Shown piece by piece: positions 9,496 to 19,211 of a stretch of DNA of 64,000 bases. The stretch covers positions 62,001 through 126,000 of the forward strand of contig NZ_CAJZAG010000007.1 of the NCBI RefSeq assembly GCF_914271485.1. The letters are read 5' to 3'. Position 1 is the first letter of the stretch; every line of letters begins with the position of its first letter. The notes under the pieces were generated by a model that searched no databases, had not been told where the DNA came from, and saw only the letters and a program-made list of their open reading frames with translations. The DNA comes from Cupriavidus pampae. Lineage in GTDB: Bacteria > Pseudomonadota > Gammaproteobacteria > Burkholderiales > Burkholderiaceae. The translations under genes were made by a program, and so were the position numbers.

Positions 9496-11652
9496 ATGAC
9501 CATGTTCAATAAGATCGTCAAGGAATTCCAGTGGGGCCAGCATACGGTCCGCATGGAAACCGGCGAAATCGCCCGCCAGGCTGGCGGCGCCGTGATCGTC
9601 GATGTGGAAGACACCGTGGTGCTGGCCACCGTCGTGGCCGCCAAGAACCCGAAGCCGGGCCAGGACTTCTTCCCGCTGACCGTCGACTACATCGAGAAGA
9701 CCTACGCGGCCGGCAAGATCCCCGGTGGCTTCTTCAAGCGTGAAGGCCGTCCGTCGGAGAACGAGACGCTGACCTCGCGCCTGATCGACCGTCCGCTGCG
9801 TCCGCTGTTCCCGGAAGGCTTCTACAACGAAGTCCAGGTGGTGATCCACGTGGTCTCGATCAACCCCGAAGTGCCGGCTGACATCCCCGCGCTGATCGGT
9901 GCCTCGGCCGCGCTGGCCATCTCGGGCATTCCGTTCAGTGGCCCGGTGGGCGCCGCACGTGTGGGCTACAAGGATGGCCAGTACCTGCTGAACCCGACCC
10001 GTTCGCAGATCGCCACGTCGGAACTGGACCTCGTGGTCGCCGGTACCGAGCGCGCTGTGCTGATGGTGGAATCGGAAGCCAAGCAACTGTCGGAAGACGT
10101 GATGCTGGGCGCCGTGGTGTACGGTCACGAGCAGATGCAGATCGCGATCAACGCGATTCACGAACTCGTGCGCGAAGGCGGCAAGCCTGAGTGGGACTGG
10201 GCACCGGCCGCCAAGAACGAGCCGCTGATCGCCAAGGTGAGCGAGGTCGCTCTGCCGCTGCTGCAGGAAGCGTATCAACTGCGCCAGAAGTCGGCCCGCA
10301 GCCAGAAGCTGAAGGAAGTTTTCGCAGCCGTGGATGCCAAGCTGGTTGAAGCTGGCGTGACCGCCGAGAAGGTGGAAGTCGGTAACATCCTGTTCGACCT
10401 CGAAGCGAAGATCGTGCGTGGCCAGATCCTGGCCGGCGAGCCGCGTATCGACGGCCGCGACACGCGCACCGTGCGCCCGATCGAGATCCGTTCGTCGGTG
10501 CTGCCGCGCGCTCACGGTTCCGCGCTGTTCACGCGTGGTGAAACGCAGGCACTCGTGGTGGCCACGCTGGGCACCAAGAGCGACGAGCAGATCATCGACG
10601 CGCTGGCCGGCGAGTACCGCGATCGCTTCATGCTCCACTACAACATGCCTCCGTTCGCCACCGGCGAAACCGGTCGCGTGGGTAGCCCGAAGCGCCGCGA
10701 AATCGGTCACGGCCGTCTGGCCAAGCGCGCGCTGATTCCGGTGCTGCCGGCCGACGACGAATTCGCGTACACGATTCGTCTGGTCTCGGAAATCACCGAA
10801 TCGAACGGTTCGTCGTCGATGGCTTCGGTCTGCGGCGGCTGCCTGGCACTGATGGACGCGGGCGTTCCGGTGAAGGCGCACGTCGCTGGCGTGGCCATGG
10901 GCCTGATCCTCGAAGGCAACAAGTTCGCCGTGCTGACCGACATCCTTGGCGATGAAGATCACCTTGGCGACATGGACTTCAAGGTGGCCGGCACGGATTC
11001 GGGCATCACCGCGCTGCAGATGGACATCAAGGTCCAGGGCATCACCAAGGAGATCATGCAGGTTGCGCTGGCACAGGCACGCGAAGGCCGCATGACGATC
11101 CTGAACGCCATGCAGGGCGCGATGGGCCATGCGCGCACCGAGCTGTCGGAGCACGCACCGCGCATGATCACGATGAAGATCCATCCGGACAAGATCCGCG
11201 AAGTGATCGGCAAGGGCGGCTCGACCATCCAGGCGCTGACCAAGGAAACGGGCACGACCATCGACATCCAGGAAGACGGCACGATCACGATCGCGTCGAC
11301 GTCGACCGATGGCATGGCCGAAGCCAAGCGCCGCATCGAAGGCATTACCGCGGAAGCCGAAGTGGGCAAGATCTACGCCGGTACCGTGCTGAAGCTGCTG
11401 GACTTCGGTGCCATCGTGAATATCCTGCCGGGCAAGGACGGTCTGCTGCATATCTCGGAAATCGTCAACGAGCGCGTGAAGGACATCAAGGACTGGCTGA
11501 AGGAAGGCCAGCACGTGCGCGTGAAGCTGATTCAGGCCGACGAGAAGGGTCGTCTGCGCCTGTCGCTGAAGGCAGCGCTGGCGGAAGAGGGCGGCAGCAT
11601 CAGCCCGATCGTGCAACAAGGTGATGCGCCTTCGAGCAATGATCAGCAGTAA
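9496..11652 (+). CDS. pnp: Polyribonucleotide nucleotidyltransferase (PNPase)
   Basis: This phosphorolytic 3'-to-5' exoribonuclease is part of RNA decay. The 718-residue protein has two RNase PH-like domains (about residues 1-210 and 310-550), joined by a helical linker. They are followed by a KH domain with the GKGG loop (about 553-615) and an S1 RNA-binding domain (about 620-690). [19 protein letters not shown] marks the second, active PH domain. AAGGA sits six bases before the ATG. The leader upstream is structured, which fits autoregulation. Confidence 0.98.
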   Translation: MTMFNKIVKEFQWGQHTVRMETGEIARQAGGAVIVDVEDTVVLATVVAAKNPKPGQDFFPLTVDYIEKTYAAGKIPGGFFKREGRPSENETLTSRLIDRPLRPLFPEGFYNEVQVVIHVVSINPEVPADIPALIGASAALAISGIPFSGPVGAARVGYKDGQYLLNPTRSQIATSELDLVVAGTERAVLMVESEAKQLSEDVMLGAVVYGHEQMQIAINAIHELVREGGKPEWDWAPAAKNEPLIAKVSEVALPLLQEAYQLRQKSARSQKLKEVFAAVDAKLVEAGVTAEKVEVGNILFDLEAKIVRGQILAGEPRIDGRDTRTVRPIEIRSSVLPRAHGSALFTRGETQALVVATLGTKSDEQIIDALAGEYRDRFMLHYNMPPFATGETGRVGSPKRREIGHGRLAKRALIPVLPADDEFAYTIRLVSEITESNGSSSMASVCGGCLALMDAGVPVKAHVAGVAMGLILEGNKFAVLTDILGDEDHLGDMDFKVAGTDSGITALQMDIKVQGITKEIMQVALAQAREGRMTILNAMQGAMGHARTELSEHAPRMITMKIHPDKIREVIGKGGSTIQALTKETGTTIDIQEDGTITIASTSTDGMAEAKRRIEGITAEAEVGKIYAGTVLKLLDFGAIVNILPGKDGLLHISEIVNERVKDIKDWLKEGQHVRVKLIQADEKGRLRLSLKAALAEEGGSISPIVQQGDAPSSNDQQ

Positions 11653-11674
11653 TCAGTAGTAGCAGGAATAAAAA

Positions 11675-11703
11675 AGCGGCTGGCGATGTCCAGCCGCTTT
11701 TTT
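11675..11703 (+). terminator. Rho-independent terminator after pnp
   Basis: AGCGGCTGG (11675-11683) pairs with CCAGCCGCT (11690-11698), flanked by an A-run upstream and TTTTTT downstream. It lies 22 bases after the pnp stop. Confidence 0.9.
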
Positions 11704-11744
11704 GTTTACACTCCGGGACAACAAAATCGAGAGGAGTCCCCGAG

Positions 11745-12749
11745 ATGAAAGCCATCGAGATCCGTGAATACGGTGCCCCCGACGTCCTGCAACTGACCGA
11801 GCGTCCCGATCCGGTCGCGAAGGCCGGCGAGGTCCTGATTCGCGTGGCCGCCGCGGGCGTCAATCGTCCCGACGTGTTCCAGCGCACGGGCAACTATCCG
11901 GTGCCGCCGGGCGCGTCCGATCTGCCGGGTCTCGAGGTGGCGGGTGTCGTCGTGGGTGGTGATCTTGCCCATGCAGCCAATCGATTCGGTCTCAAGGTTG
12001 GCGATCGCGTCTGTGCGCTGGTGCAGGGCGGTGGCTATGCGGAGCTGTGCACCGCGCCGATCGAGCAGGTACTTCCCGTGCCGGCCGGCCTCAGCGATAT
12101 CGAGGCGGCGGGTTTGCCGGAGACGTTCTTCACCGTGTGGAGCAACGTGTTCGACCGCGGTCTGCTGGGCAAGGGTCCGCGCGGCGCGCAGGAAACGCTG
12201 CTGATCCAGGGCGGTTCCAGCGGCATCGGTACTACCGCGATCCAGATCGCCAAGGCGATGGGCTTCAAGGTATTCGTCACGGCGGGCACCGATGACAAGT
12301 GCAAGGCCTGCGAGGCGCTCGGCGCCGATCGCGCGATCAACTACAAGACACAGGACTTCGCGGCCGAGGTCAAGGCACTGACCGAGGGCAAGGGCGTTGA
12401 TGTGATTCTCGACATGGTCGCTGGTTCGTACCTCGCGCGCGAACTGTCGTGCATCGCCGATGACGGCCGCATCGTGATCATCGCGCTGCTGGGCGGTGGC
12501 AAGGCGGAGATTCCGCTGAGCGACGTGCTGCGTCGTCGCATCACGATCACCGGTTCCACGCTGCGTCCCCGTCCGCCCGCATTCAAGGGGGCGATTGCCG
12601 ATGCGCTCCACAAGAACGTGTGGCCGCTGCTCGCCGCCGGCAAGATCAAGCCGGTGATCCACAAGGTGTTCCCGGCCGCGCAGGCTGCCGATGCGCATCG
12701 GCTCATGGAATCGAGCGAGCACGTGGGCAAGATCATGCTCACGTGGTAA
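11745..12749 (+). CDS. NAD(P)H-quinone oxidoreductase, PIG3/Qor type
   Basis: This is a medium-chain dehydrogenase/reductase of the zinc-free quinone oxidoreductase branch. The 334-residue protein has the GroES-like N-terminal domain (AAGVNRPDVFQRTGNYP, LPGLEVAGVV) and a Rossmann domain with a GGSSGIGTTAIQIAK nucleotide-binding turn. No cysteine-rich structural zinc site is seen. It ends with HVGKIMLTW, typical of the PIG3-like subfamily. The substrate is not known from sequence. GAGAGGAG precedes the ATG. It reads into tpiA 51 bases downstream. Confidence 0.88.
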   Translation: MKAIEIREYGAPDVLQLTERPDPVAKAGEVLIRVAAAGVNRPDVFQRTGNYPVPPGASDLPGLEVAGVVVGGDLAHAANRFGLKVGDRVCALVQGGGYAELCTAPIEQVLPVPAGLSDIEAAGLPETFFTVWSNVFDRGLLGKGPRGAQETLLIQGGSSGIGTTAIQIAKAMGFKVFVTAGTDDKCKACEALGADRAINYKTQDFAAEVKALTEGKGVDVILDMVAGSYLARELSCIADDGRIVIIALLGGGKAEIPLSDVLRRRITITGSTLRPRPPAFKGAIADALHKNVWPLLAAGKIKPVIHKVFPAAQAADAHRLMESSEHVGKIMLTW

Positions 12750-12772
12750 ATGCCGGGGCCGCGCGCTACAAT
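12744..12772 (+). promoter_or_regulatory. Possible promoter for tpiA
   Basis: TACAAT at 12767-12772 is a good -10 element, with a poor -35 (TGGTAA, 12744-12749) 17 bases upstream overlapping the end of the preceding gene. It would give a start about 22 bases before tpiA. Confidence 0.4.
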
Positions 12773-12800
12773 AGCGGGTTTTTGATCGAGAGGGGGCCCC

Positions 12801-13553
12801 GTGAGACAAAAGCTGGTCATCGGCAACTGGAAGCTGCACGGCAGCCTTGCCGCCAACGCGGCACTGCTGGACGGTATCAAGGCGGCACCGGCACCGGCGC
12901 GGGCGCGTCTCGCGGTGTGCGCGCCGTTCCCCTACCTGGCCCAGTGCCAGGCGGTGTTGTCCGGCACGACGATCGGCTGGGGTGCTCAGGATGTGTCCGC
13001 GGAAACGCGCGGTGCATTCACGGGTGAAGTGGCTGCGCCGATGCTCGCCGAGTTCGGTTGCGCCTATGTGCTCGTGGGTCACTCGGAGCGCCGCTCGTAT
13101 CATGGTGAGACCGATGCCATCGTCGCGGCCAAGACGCTGCGCGCGCTGGAATCGGGGCTGACGCCGGTGGTCTGCGTGGGCGAGACGCTCGCGCAGCGCG
13201 AGGCGGGCGAGACGGAAGCGGTGGTGGGTCGTCAGTTGGCCGCGGTACTCGATGCGCTCTCTATCGAGCAGCTTGGTCGGATCGTGCTGGCCTATGAGCC
13301 CGTCTGGGCCATCGGTACCGGCAAGACCGCGACCAGCGAGCAGGCCCAGGCCGTGCACGCGTATCTGCGCAAGCAGGTAGTTGCGCATGGTGAAGGTTTT
13401 GCCGATGTGGCCGCGCGACTGCAGATCCTGTACGGCGGCAGCGTGAAGCCCGATAATGCGGCCGAACTGTTTTCGATGTCCGATATCGACGGAGGCCTGA
13501 TTGGTGGCGCTTCGTTGAAGGCGGAAGATTTCTTGGCGATCGGCAACGCCTGA
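12801..13553 (+). CDS. tpiA: Triosephosphate isomerase
   Basis: The glycolytic enzyme interconverts dihydroxyacetone phosphate and glyceraldehyde 3-phosphate. The 250-residue TIM barrel shows the catalytic Lys in GNWKLHGS, the catalytic His in VLVGHSERR, the catalytic Glu in [15 protein letters not shown] and the phosphate-binding YGGSVKPDN and GGLIGGASL. It starts with GTG behind AGAGGGGG. secG follows 46 bases later, an order typical of proteobacteria. Confidence 0.97.
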   Translation: MRQKLVIGNWKLHGSLAANAALLDGIKAAPAPARARLAVCAPFPYLAQCQAVLSGTTIGWGAQDVSAETRGAFTGEVAAPMLAEFGCAYVLVGHSERRSYHGETDAIVAAKTLRALESGLTPVVCVGETLAQREAGETEAVVGRQLAAVLDALSIEQLGRIVLAYEPVWAIGTGKTATSEQAQAVHAYLRKQVVAHGEGFADVAARLQILYGGSVKPDNAAELFSMSDIDGGLIGGASLKAEDFLAIGNA

Positions 13554-13599
13554 GTGCCGAACGCATGGATGGATCAGGCAAGCGAACGAATGTAATCAC

Positions 13600-13971
13600 A
13601 TGGCAATCTTCAAGACATTGTTAGTACTGGTGCAGGTCCTGTCGGCGCTCGGCGTGATCGGCCTGGTGCTGCTGCAGCATGGCAAGGGCGCGGACGTCGG
13701 TGCGGCGTTTGGCTCGGGCGCCTCGGGCAGTCTGTTCGGGGCCACGGGCTCCGCGAACTTCCTGTCGCGTACCACCGCGGTGCTGGCCTCGCTGTTCTTC
13801 GTCAGCACGCTGGGTCTGACGCTGCTTGGCAACTACAAGCCGCAGACTTCGCTGGGCGTGATGGGTGCGGGTCCGCAAACGACACCGGCTTCGGCGGTGA
13901 CGGCTGCTTCCGCACCGGCCGCGGCTTCGGATGCATCGTCCGCGCCCGCAGCCCCCGCTGTTCCGAAATAA
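13600..13971 (+). CDS. secG: Preprotein translocase subunit SecG
   Basis: SecG is the small membrane subunit of the SecYEG channel. The 123-residue protein has two hydrophobic segments (about 3-25 and 52-75) with the conserved loop LLQHGKGADVGAAFGSGASGS between them. The C-terminal 45 residues are an Ala/Pro/Ser-rich tail, as seen in other betaproteobacterial SecG proteins. It lies between tpiA and tRNA-Leu, as is common in proteobacteria. Confidence 0.93.
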   Translation: MAIFKTLLVLVQVLSALGVIGLVLLQHGKGADVGAAFGSGASGSLFGATGSANFLSRTTAVLASLFFVSTLGLTLLGNYKPQTSLGVMGAGPQTTPASAVTAASAPAAASDASSAPAAPAVPK

Positions 13972-13989
13972 TTGGCCTGCTCTGGCGAG

Positions 13990-14035
13990 GATTCCTGATT
14001 AAATTTGCAGTTGTGCATTGAACAAATCAGGAATC
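13990..14035 (+). repeat. Inverted repeat after secG
   Basis: GATTCCTGATT (13990-14000) and AATCAGGAATC (14025-14035) are perfect 11-bp arms with a 24-base loop, starting 19 bases after the secG stop. The right arm lies within the spacer of a promoter-like pair at 14018-14047. It may be a secG terminator without a T-run or a regulatory site. Confidence 0.5.
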
Positions 14036-14047
14036 TTGAGTTAGAAT
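14018..14047 (+). promoter_or_regulatory. Promoter for tRNA-Leu
   Basis: TTGAAC (14018-14023) and TAGAAT (14042-14047) are separated by 18 bases. The predicted start lies about 105 bases before the mature tRNA. Confidence 0.5.
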
Positions 14048-14159
14048 GCAAGGCTTGAAACGATTCCCCAGCGACGGGAACCAAGCGAGAGAAAAACACT
14101 CTCGCAAGGGGACCGGAGGGTGTAAAAACCCGGCGCAAGGCAATATTGTTTCTCCCCCA

Positions 14160-14244
14160 GCCGACGTGGTGAAATTGGTAGACACGCTATCTTGAGGGGG
14201 TAGTGGCGAAAGCTGTGCGAGTTCGAGTCTCGCCGTCGGCACCA
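14160..14244 (+). tRNA. tRNA-Leu (anticodon GAG)
   Basis: The acceptor stem GCCGACG pairs with CGTCGGC, and the A discriminator and an encoded CCA end at 14244. The anticodon arm CTATC-TTGAGGG-GGTAG places GAG at the anticodon, reading CTC and CTT. A long variable arm, typical of class II tRNA-Leu, and the T-arm GTTCGAGTC are present. Confidence 0.96.
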
Positions 14245-14255
14245 AAAAACTTGAT

Positions 14256-14283
14256 CGGAGCCCGAAGTGGAAACATGGCTCCG
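14256..14283 (+). terminator. Hairpin after tRNA-Leu
   Basis: CGGAGCC (14256-14262) and GGCTCCG (14277-14283) form a 7-bp stem twelve bases after the tRNA. No T-tract follows, so termination is only possible. Confidence 0.3.
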
Positions 14284-14310
14284 GATGTGTGAAACCGCTT
14301 TGTAGAATCT

Positions 14311-14362
14311 GCGCAACGTACGCGCGGAATCTAAGAGCCCGTGCAACGTACGCGCGGAGTCT
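14311..14362 (+). repeat. 22-bp direct repeat upstream of nuoA
   Basis: GCGCAACGTACGCGCGGAATCT-like units stand at 14311-14332 and 14341-14362, matching at 20 of 22 positions and 30 bases apart. Each holds the palindrome CGTACG. No gene lies in 14245-14544, so this is part of the nuo control region. Confidence 0.7.
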
Positions 14363-14379
14363 CGGCGGGCAAATTTCAC

Positions 14380-14402
14380 AAGAACGTTCTTCAGGAATGT
14401 TC
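14380..14402 (+). promoter_or_regulatory. Palindrome pair upstream of nuoA
   Basis: AAGAACGTTCTT (14380-14391) is a perfect 12-bp palindrome, and GAATGTTC (14395-14402) repeats its GAA-NN-TTC core. This could be an operator for the nuo operon; the protein that would bind it is not known. Confidence 0.4.
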
Positions 14403-14544
14403 TATCCGGACCGATAATCCGCAGGGGGCTCCGGCAGTCCGCAAGGCGGCGCCGTAATCTAGACGGAATGGCGCTTGGGGTGGGCAACAGAACGCCGCTT
14501 CAGCTGGTGCTGTTGACAACATTCCAGATAAGGCTGGCCGTACC

Positions 14545-14904
14545 TTGACTCTCGAAGCCTACTTCCCCGTCCTCATCTTTATCCTCTTTGGCACCGTGCT
14601 CGGTCTGGCACTGATGTCCATCGGTCGGATACTCGGTCCCAACAAACCTGATCCCGCGAAGCTGTCGCCGTACGAGTGCGGCTTCGAAGCATTCGAGGAT
14701 GCGCGCATGAAGTTCGACGTGCGCTACTACCTCATCGCCATCCTGTTCATCCTGTTCGATCTCGAGACGGCCTTCCTGTTTCCGTGGGGCGTTGCCCTCA
14801 AGGATATCGGCTGGCCCGGGTTCTTCGCGATGGGCGTGTTTCTGCTGGAATTCATCGTGGGCTTCGTCTACATCTGGAAAAAGGGCGCGCTCGATTGGGA
14901 GTGA
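14545..14904 (+). CDS. nuoA: NADH-quinone oxidoreductase subunit A
   Basis: NuoA is a three-helix membrane subunit of complex I. The 119-residue protein shows the conserved loop [22 protein letters not shown] with the family Cys, followed by the [13 protein letters not shown] helix. I start it at TTG 14545 because family proteins begin just before this YFPVLIF helix; ATAAGG lies about 12 bases upstream. It opens the 14-gene nuo operon, which runs in the standard order A to N. Confidence 0.93.
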   Translation: MTLEAYFPVLIFILFGTVLGLALMSIGRILGPNKPDPAKLSPYECGFEAFEDARMKFDVRYYLIAILFILFDLETAFLFPWGVALKDIGWPGFFAMGVFLLEFIVGFVYIWKKGALDWE

Positions 14905-14910
14905 TGTGAA

Positions 14911-15393
14911 ATGGCAATCGAAGGCGTTCTCAACGAAGGCTTTGTCACGACTACCGCTGACAAGCTGATCAATTGGACCCGCACGGGGTCGCTGTGGCCG
15001 ATGACGTTTGGCCTGGCCTGCTGTGCCGTGGAAATGATGCATGCCGGCGCCGCGCGCTATGACCTCGACCGTTTCGGTGTGGTCTTCCGCCCGTCGCCCC
15101 GCCAGTCGGACGTGATGATCGTCGCCGGCACGCTGTGCAACAAGATGGCGCCCGCGCTGCGCAAGGTCTACGACCAGATGGCCGAGCCGCGCTGGGTGAT
15201 CTCGATGGGCTCGTGCGCCAATGGCGGCGGCTACTACCACTACTCGTATTCGGTGGTGCGTGGTTGTGACCGCATCGTGCCGGTCGACATCTATGTTCCG
15301 GGCTGCCCGCCGACGGCGGAAGCGCTGATCTATGGCGTGATTCAGCTCCAGAACAAGATTCGCCGCACCAACACCATCGCGCGCAAGGTCTGA
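14911..15393 (+). CDS. nuoB: NADH-quinone oxidoreductase subunit B
   Basis: NuoB carries the N2 iron-sulfur cluster, the last redox centre before ubiquinone. The 160-residue protein has the four cluster cysteines in [10 protein letters not shown] (two adjacent), [11 protein letters not shown] and [10 protein letters not shown]. It lies six bases after nuoA and two bases before nuoC. Confidence 0.98.
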   Translation: MAIEGVLNEGFVTTTADKLINWTRTGSLWPMTFGLACCAVEMMHAGAARYDLDRFGVVFRPSPRQSDVMIVAGTLCNKMAPALRKVYDQMAEPRWVISMGSCANGGGYYHYSYSVVRGCDRIVPVDIYVPGCPPTAEALIYGVIQLQNKIRRTNTIARKV

Positions 15394-15395
15394 TA

Positions 15396-15995
15396 ATGGC
15401 GACCCTCGATACTCTCAAGGCAGCGCTCGAAAAGGTTCTCGGCAAGCGTGTGCAATCGCTGACCGAATCGATCGGCGAACTGACGCTGGTCGTGAAGGCC
15501 GCGGACTACCTCGAAGTCGCACAACTGCTGCGTGACGATCCTTCGCTGCGTTTCGAGCAGCTGATCGATCTCTGCGGCGTGGATTACTCCGACTACGCCG
15601 AGGGCACGTGGGACGGTCTGCGTTTCGCGGCGGTTTCGCACCTGCTGTCCATCACGCATAACTGGCGTCTGCGCGTGCGCGTGTTCGCGCCGGACGACGA
15701 TCTGCCCGTGGTGGCATCGGTGATCGACGTGTGGAACGCGGCGAACTGGTTCGAGCGCGAAGCGTTCGACTTCTACGGCATCGTGTTCGAAGGCCATCCG
15801 GATCTGCGTCGCCTGCTGACCGACTACGGTTTTGTTGGCCACCCGTTCCGCAAGGATTTCCCGGTGTCCGGCTACGTCGAGATGCGCTATGACCCGGAAC
15901 AGAAACGGGTCATCTATCAGCCGGTGACGATCGAGCCGCGCGAAATCACGCCACGCGTGATTCGCGAGGAAAACTACGGCGGAACGCAGCACTAA
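15396..15995 (+). CDS. nuoC: NADH-quinone oxidoreductase subunit C
   Basis: NuoC is the 30-kDa-type subunit of the hydrophilic connecting arm, paired with NuoD. The 199-residue protein shows the family signature [22 protein letters not shown] (about residues 116-137) and the [16 protein letters not shown] segment. It is separate from NuoD here, whereas E. coli has a fused NuoCD. Confidence 0.97.
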   Translation: MATLDTLKAALEKVLGKRVQSLTESIGELTLVVKAADYLEVAQLLRDDPSLRFEQLIDLCGVDYSDYAEGTWDGLRFAAVSHLLSITHNWRLRVRVFAPDDDLPVVASVIDVWNAANWFEREAFDFYGIVFEGHPDLRRLLTDYGFVGHPFRKDFPVSGYVEMRYDPEQKRVIYQPVTIEPREITPRVIREENYGGTQH

Positions 15996-16003
15996 ATCGC
16001 GCC

Positions 16004-17257
16004 ATGGCAGATATCAAGAACTACACCCTCAACTTCGGCCCCCAACACCCTGCAGCCCACGGCGTGCTGCGGCTGGTGCTTGAACTGGACGGCGAAGTGA
16101 TCCAGCGCGCCGACCCCCACATCGGCCTGCTGCACCGTGCCACCGAGAAGCTGGCGGAACAGAAGACCTGGATTCAGAGCGTGCCGTACATGGATCGTCT
16201 CGACTACGTGTCGATGATGGTCAACGAGCATGCCTACGTGATGGCGATCGAGCGCATGCTCGGGATCGAAGTGCCCATCCGCGCGCAGTACATCCGCGTG
16301 ATGTTCGACGAGATCACCCGTCTGCTGAACCACCTGATGTGGATCGGCGCCCACGCGCTGGACGTCGGCGCGATGGCGGTGTTCCTGTACGCGTTCCGCG
16401 AGCGCGAGGACATGTTCGACATGTACGAAGCGGTGTCGGGCGCGCGCATGCACGCGGCCTACTATCGTCCGGGCGGTGTCTATCGCGACCTGCCCGACAC
16501 GATGCCGCAATACCGTGCGTCGAAGATCCACAACGAGCGCGCCATCAAGGCAATGAACGAAGCGCGTTCGGGCTCGCTGCTGGACTTCATCGAAGACTTC
16601 ACTAACCGGTTCCCGACCTACGTCGACGAATACGAGACGCTGCTGACCGATAACCGTATCTGGAAGCAGCGCCTGGTGGACGTGGGCGTGGTGAGCCCGG
16701 AGCGCGCGCTGCAGATGGGCTTTACCGGTCCGATGCTGCGTGGTTCGGGCATCGAGTGGGATCTGCGCAAGACGCAGCCCTACGAGGTGTACGACAAGGT
16801 TGAGTTCGACGTGCCGGTCGGCGTTGGCGGCGACTGCTACGCGCGCTATCTGGTGCGCGTGGAAGAGATGCGCCAGTCGACCCGCATCATCAAGCAATGC
16901 GTGGACTGGCTGCGCCGCAACCCGGGTCCGGTGATCACCGAGAACCACAAGGTGGCACCGCCGTCGCGCGTCGAGATGAAGTCGAACATGGAAGAGCTGA
17001 TTCACCATTTCAAGCTCTTCACCGAAGGTATTCACGTGCCGCCGGGCGAAGCCTACGCAGCCGTGGAACATCCGAAGGGCGAGTTTGGCATTTATGCGAT
17101 CTCGGACGGCGCGAACAAGCCGTACCGCCTGAAGATTCGCGCGCCCGGTTTTGCTCACCTCGCGGCCCTCGACGAGATGGCCAAGGGGCACATGATTGCG
17201 GATGCGGTCACGATCATCGGCACGCAGGACATCGTGTTCGGCGAGATCGACCGCTAA
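16004..17257 (+). CDS. nuoD: NADH-quinone oxidoreductase subunit D
   Basis: NuoD is the 49-kDa-type subunit that, with NuoB, forms the quinone-reduction site. The 417-residue protein shows [19 protein letters not shown] at the N-terminus (the His and nearby residues line the quinone pocket in structures), [14 protein letters not shown], and the C-terminal [10 protein letters not shown]. It begins eight bases after nuoC. Confidence 0.98.
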   Translation: MADIKNYTLNFGPQHPAAHGVLRLVLELDGEVIQRADPHIGLLHRATEKLAEQKTWIQSVPYMDRLDYVSMMVNEHAYVMAIERMLGIEVPIRAQYIRVMFDEITRLLNHLMWIGAHALDVGAMAVFLYAFREREDMFDMYEAVSGARMHAAYYRPGGVYRDLPDTMPQYRASKIHNERAIKAMNEARSGSLLDFIEDFTNRFPTYVDEYETLLTDNRIWKQRLVDVGVVSPERALQMGFTGPMLRGSGIEWDLRKTQPYEVYDKVEFDVPVGVGGDCYARYLVRVEEMRQSTRIIKQCVDWLRRNPGPVITENHKVAPPSRVEMKSNMEELIHHFKLFTEGIHVPPGEAYAAVEHPKGEFGIYAISDGANKPYRLKIRAPGFAHLAALDEMAKGHMIADAVTIIGTQDIVFGEIDR

Positions 17258-17386
17258 AGATTTGGGCCGTCGCCCGGACGACGATCCGGGCATGACGGCG
17301 GCCAACTGGCGGAACAAGGCAGCGACGGCTGCAAACCAGCGAAGGTGCCGCGTGGAATGACACGGGGCGCTCGCCGTTTTACTGCA

Positions 17387-17893
17387 ATGACCATGCTATC
17401 AGCAGAAGCTCTCAAGGAAATCGATCGCGCGATCGCGAAGTATCCGACCGACCAGAAACAGTCGGCCGTGATGGCGGCGCTCGCCGTTGCGCAGGGCGAG
17501 GTGGGTTGGGTTTCCCCCGAAGTCATGCAGTTCGTCGCGAGCTACCTCGAGATGCCACCCGTGTGGGTGGAAGAGGTGGCGACGTTCTACAACATGTACG
17601 ACACCAAGCCGGTGGGCAAGTACAAGCTGACGGTCTGCACCAACCTGCCGTGCGCGCTTTCGGGCGGCGAACGCGCGGGCGACTACCTCAAGCAGAAGCT
17701 TGGCATCGACTACAACGAAACCACCGCGGACGGCTGCTTCACGCTGAAGGAAGGCGAGTGCATGGGCGCTTGCGGCGACGCACCGGTGGCCATCGTCAAC
17801 AACACCCGCATGTGCAGCTTCATGAGCAACGACAAGCTCGACGCACTGGTCGACGAACTGCGTGCCGAAGCCGCCGCCAAGGGGGGCAAGTAA
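17387..17893 (+). CDS. nuoE: NADH-quinone oxidoreductase subunit E
   Basis: NuoE is the 24-kDa-type subunit of the NADH module and holds the N1a [2Fe-2S] cluster. The four ligands are visible as C-x4-C in CTNLPC and C-x3-C in CMGAC. The thioredoxin-like fold is preceded by the [20 protein letters not shown] stretch. The start is uncertain: ATG 17387 and ATG 17393 both fit homologues and neither has a strong ribosome binding site; a GTG at 17345 and ATG at 17357 are also in frame. The 129-base gap after nuoD is the second longest in the operon. Confidence 0.93.
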   Translation: MTMLSAEALKEIDRAIAKYPTDQKQSAVMAALAVAQGEVGWVSPEVMQFVASYLEMPPVWVEEVATFYNMYDTKPVGKYKLTVCTNLPCALSGGERAGDYLKQKLGIDYNETTADGCFTLKEGECMGACGDAPVAIVNNTRMCSFMSNDKLDALVDELRAEAAAKGGK

Positions 17894-17894
17894 C

Positions 17895-19199
<1,305 letters not shown>

Positions 19200-19211
19200 G
19201 CGTGGCAGAAC

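Noticed and set aside
14513..14518. TTGACA as the -35 of a nuoA promoter
   Set aside because: No -10-like hexamer lies 16-18 bases downstream; GATAAG is too close.
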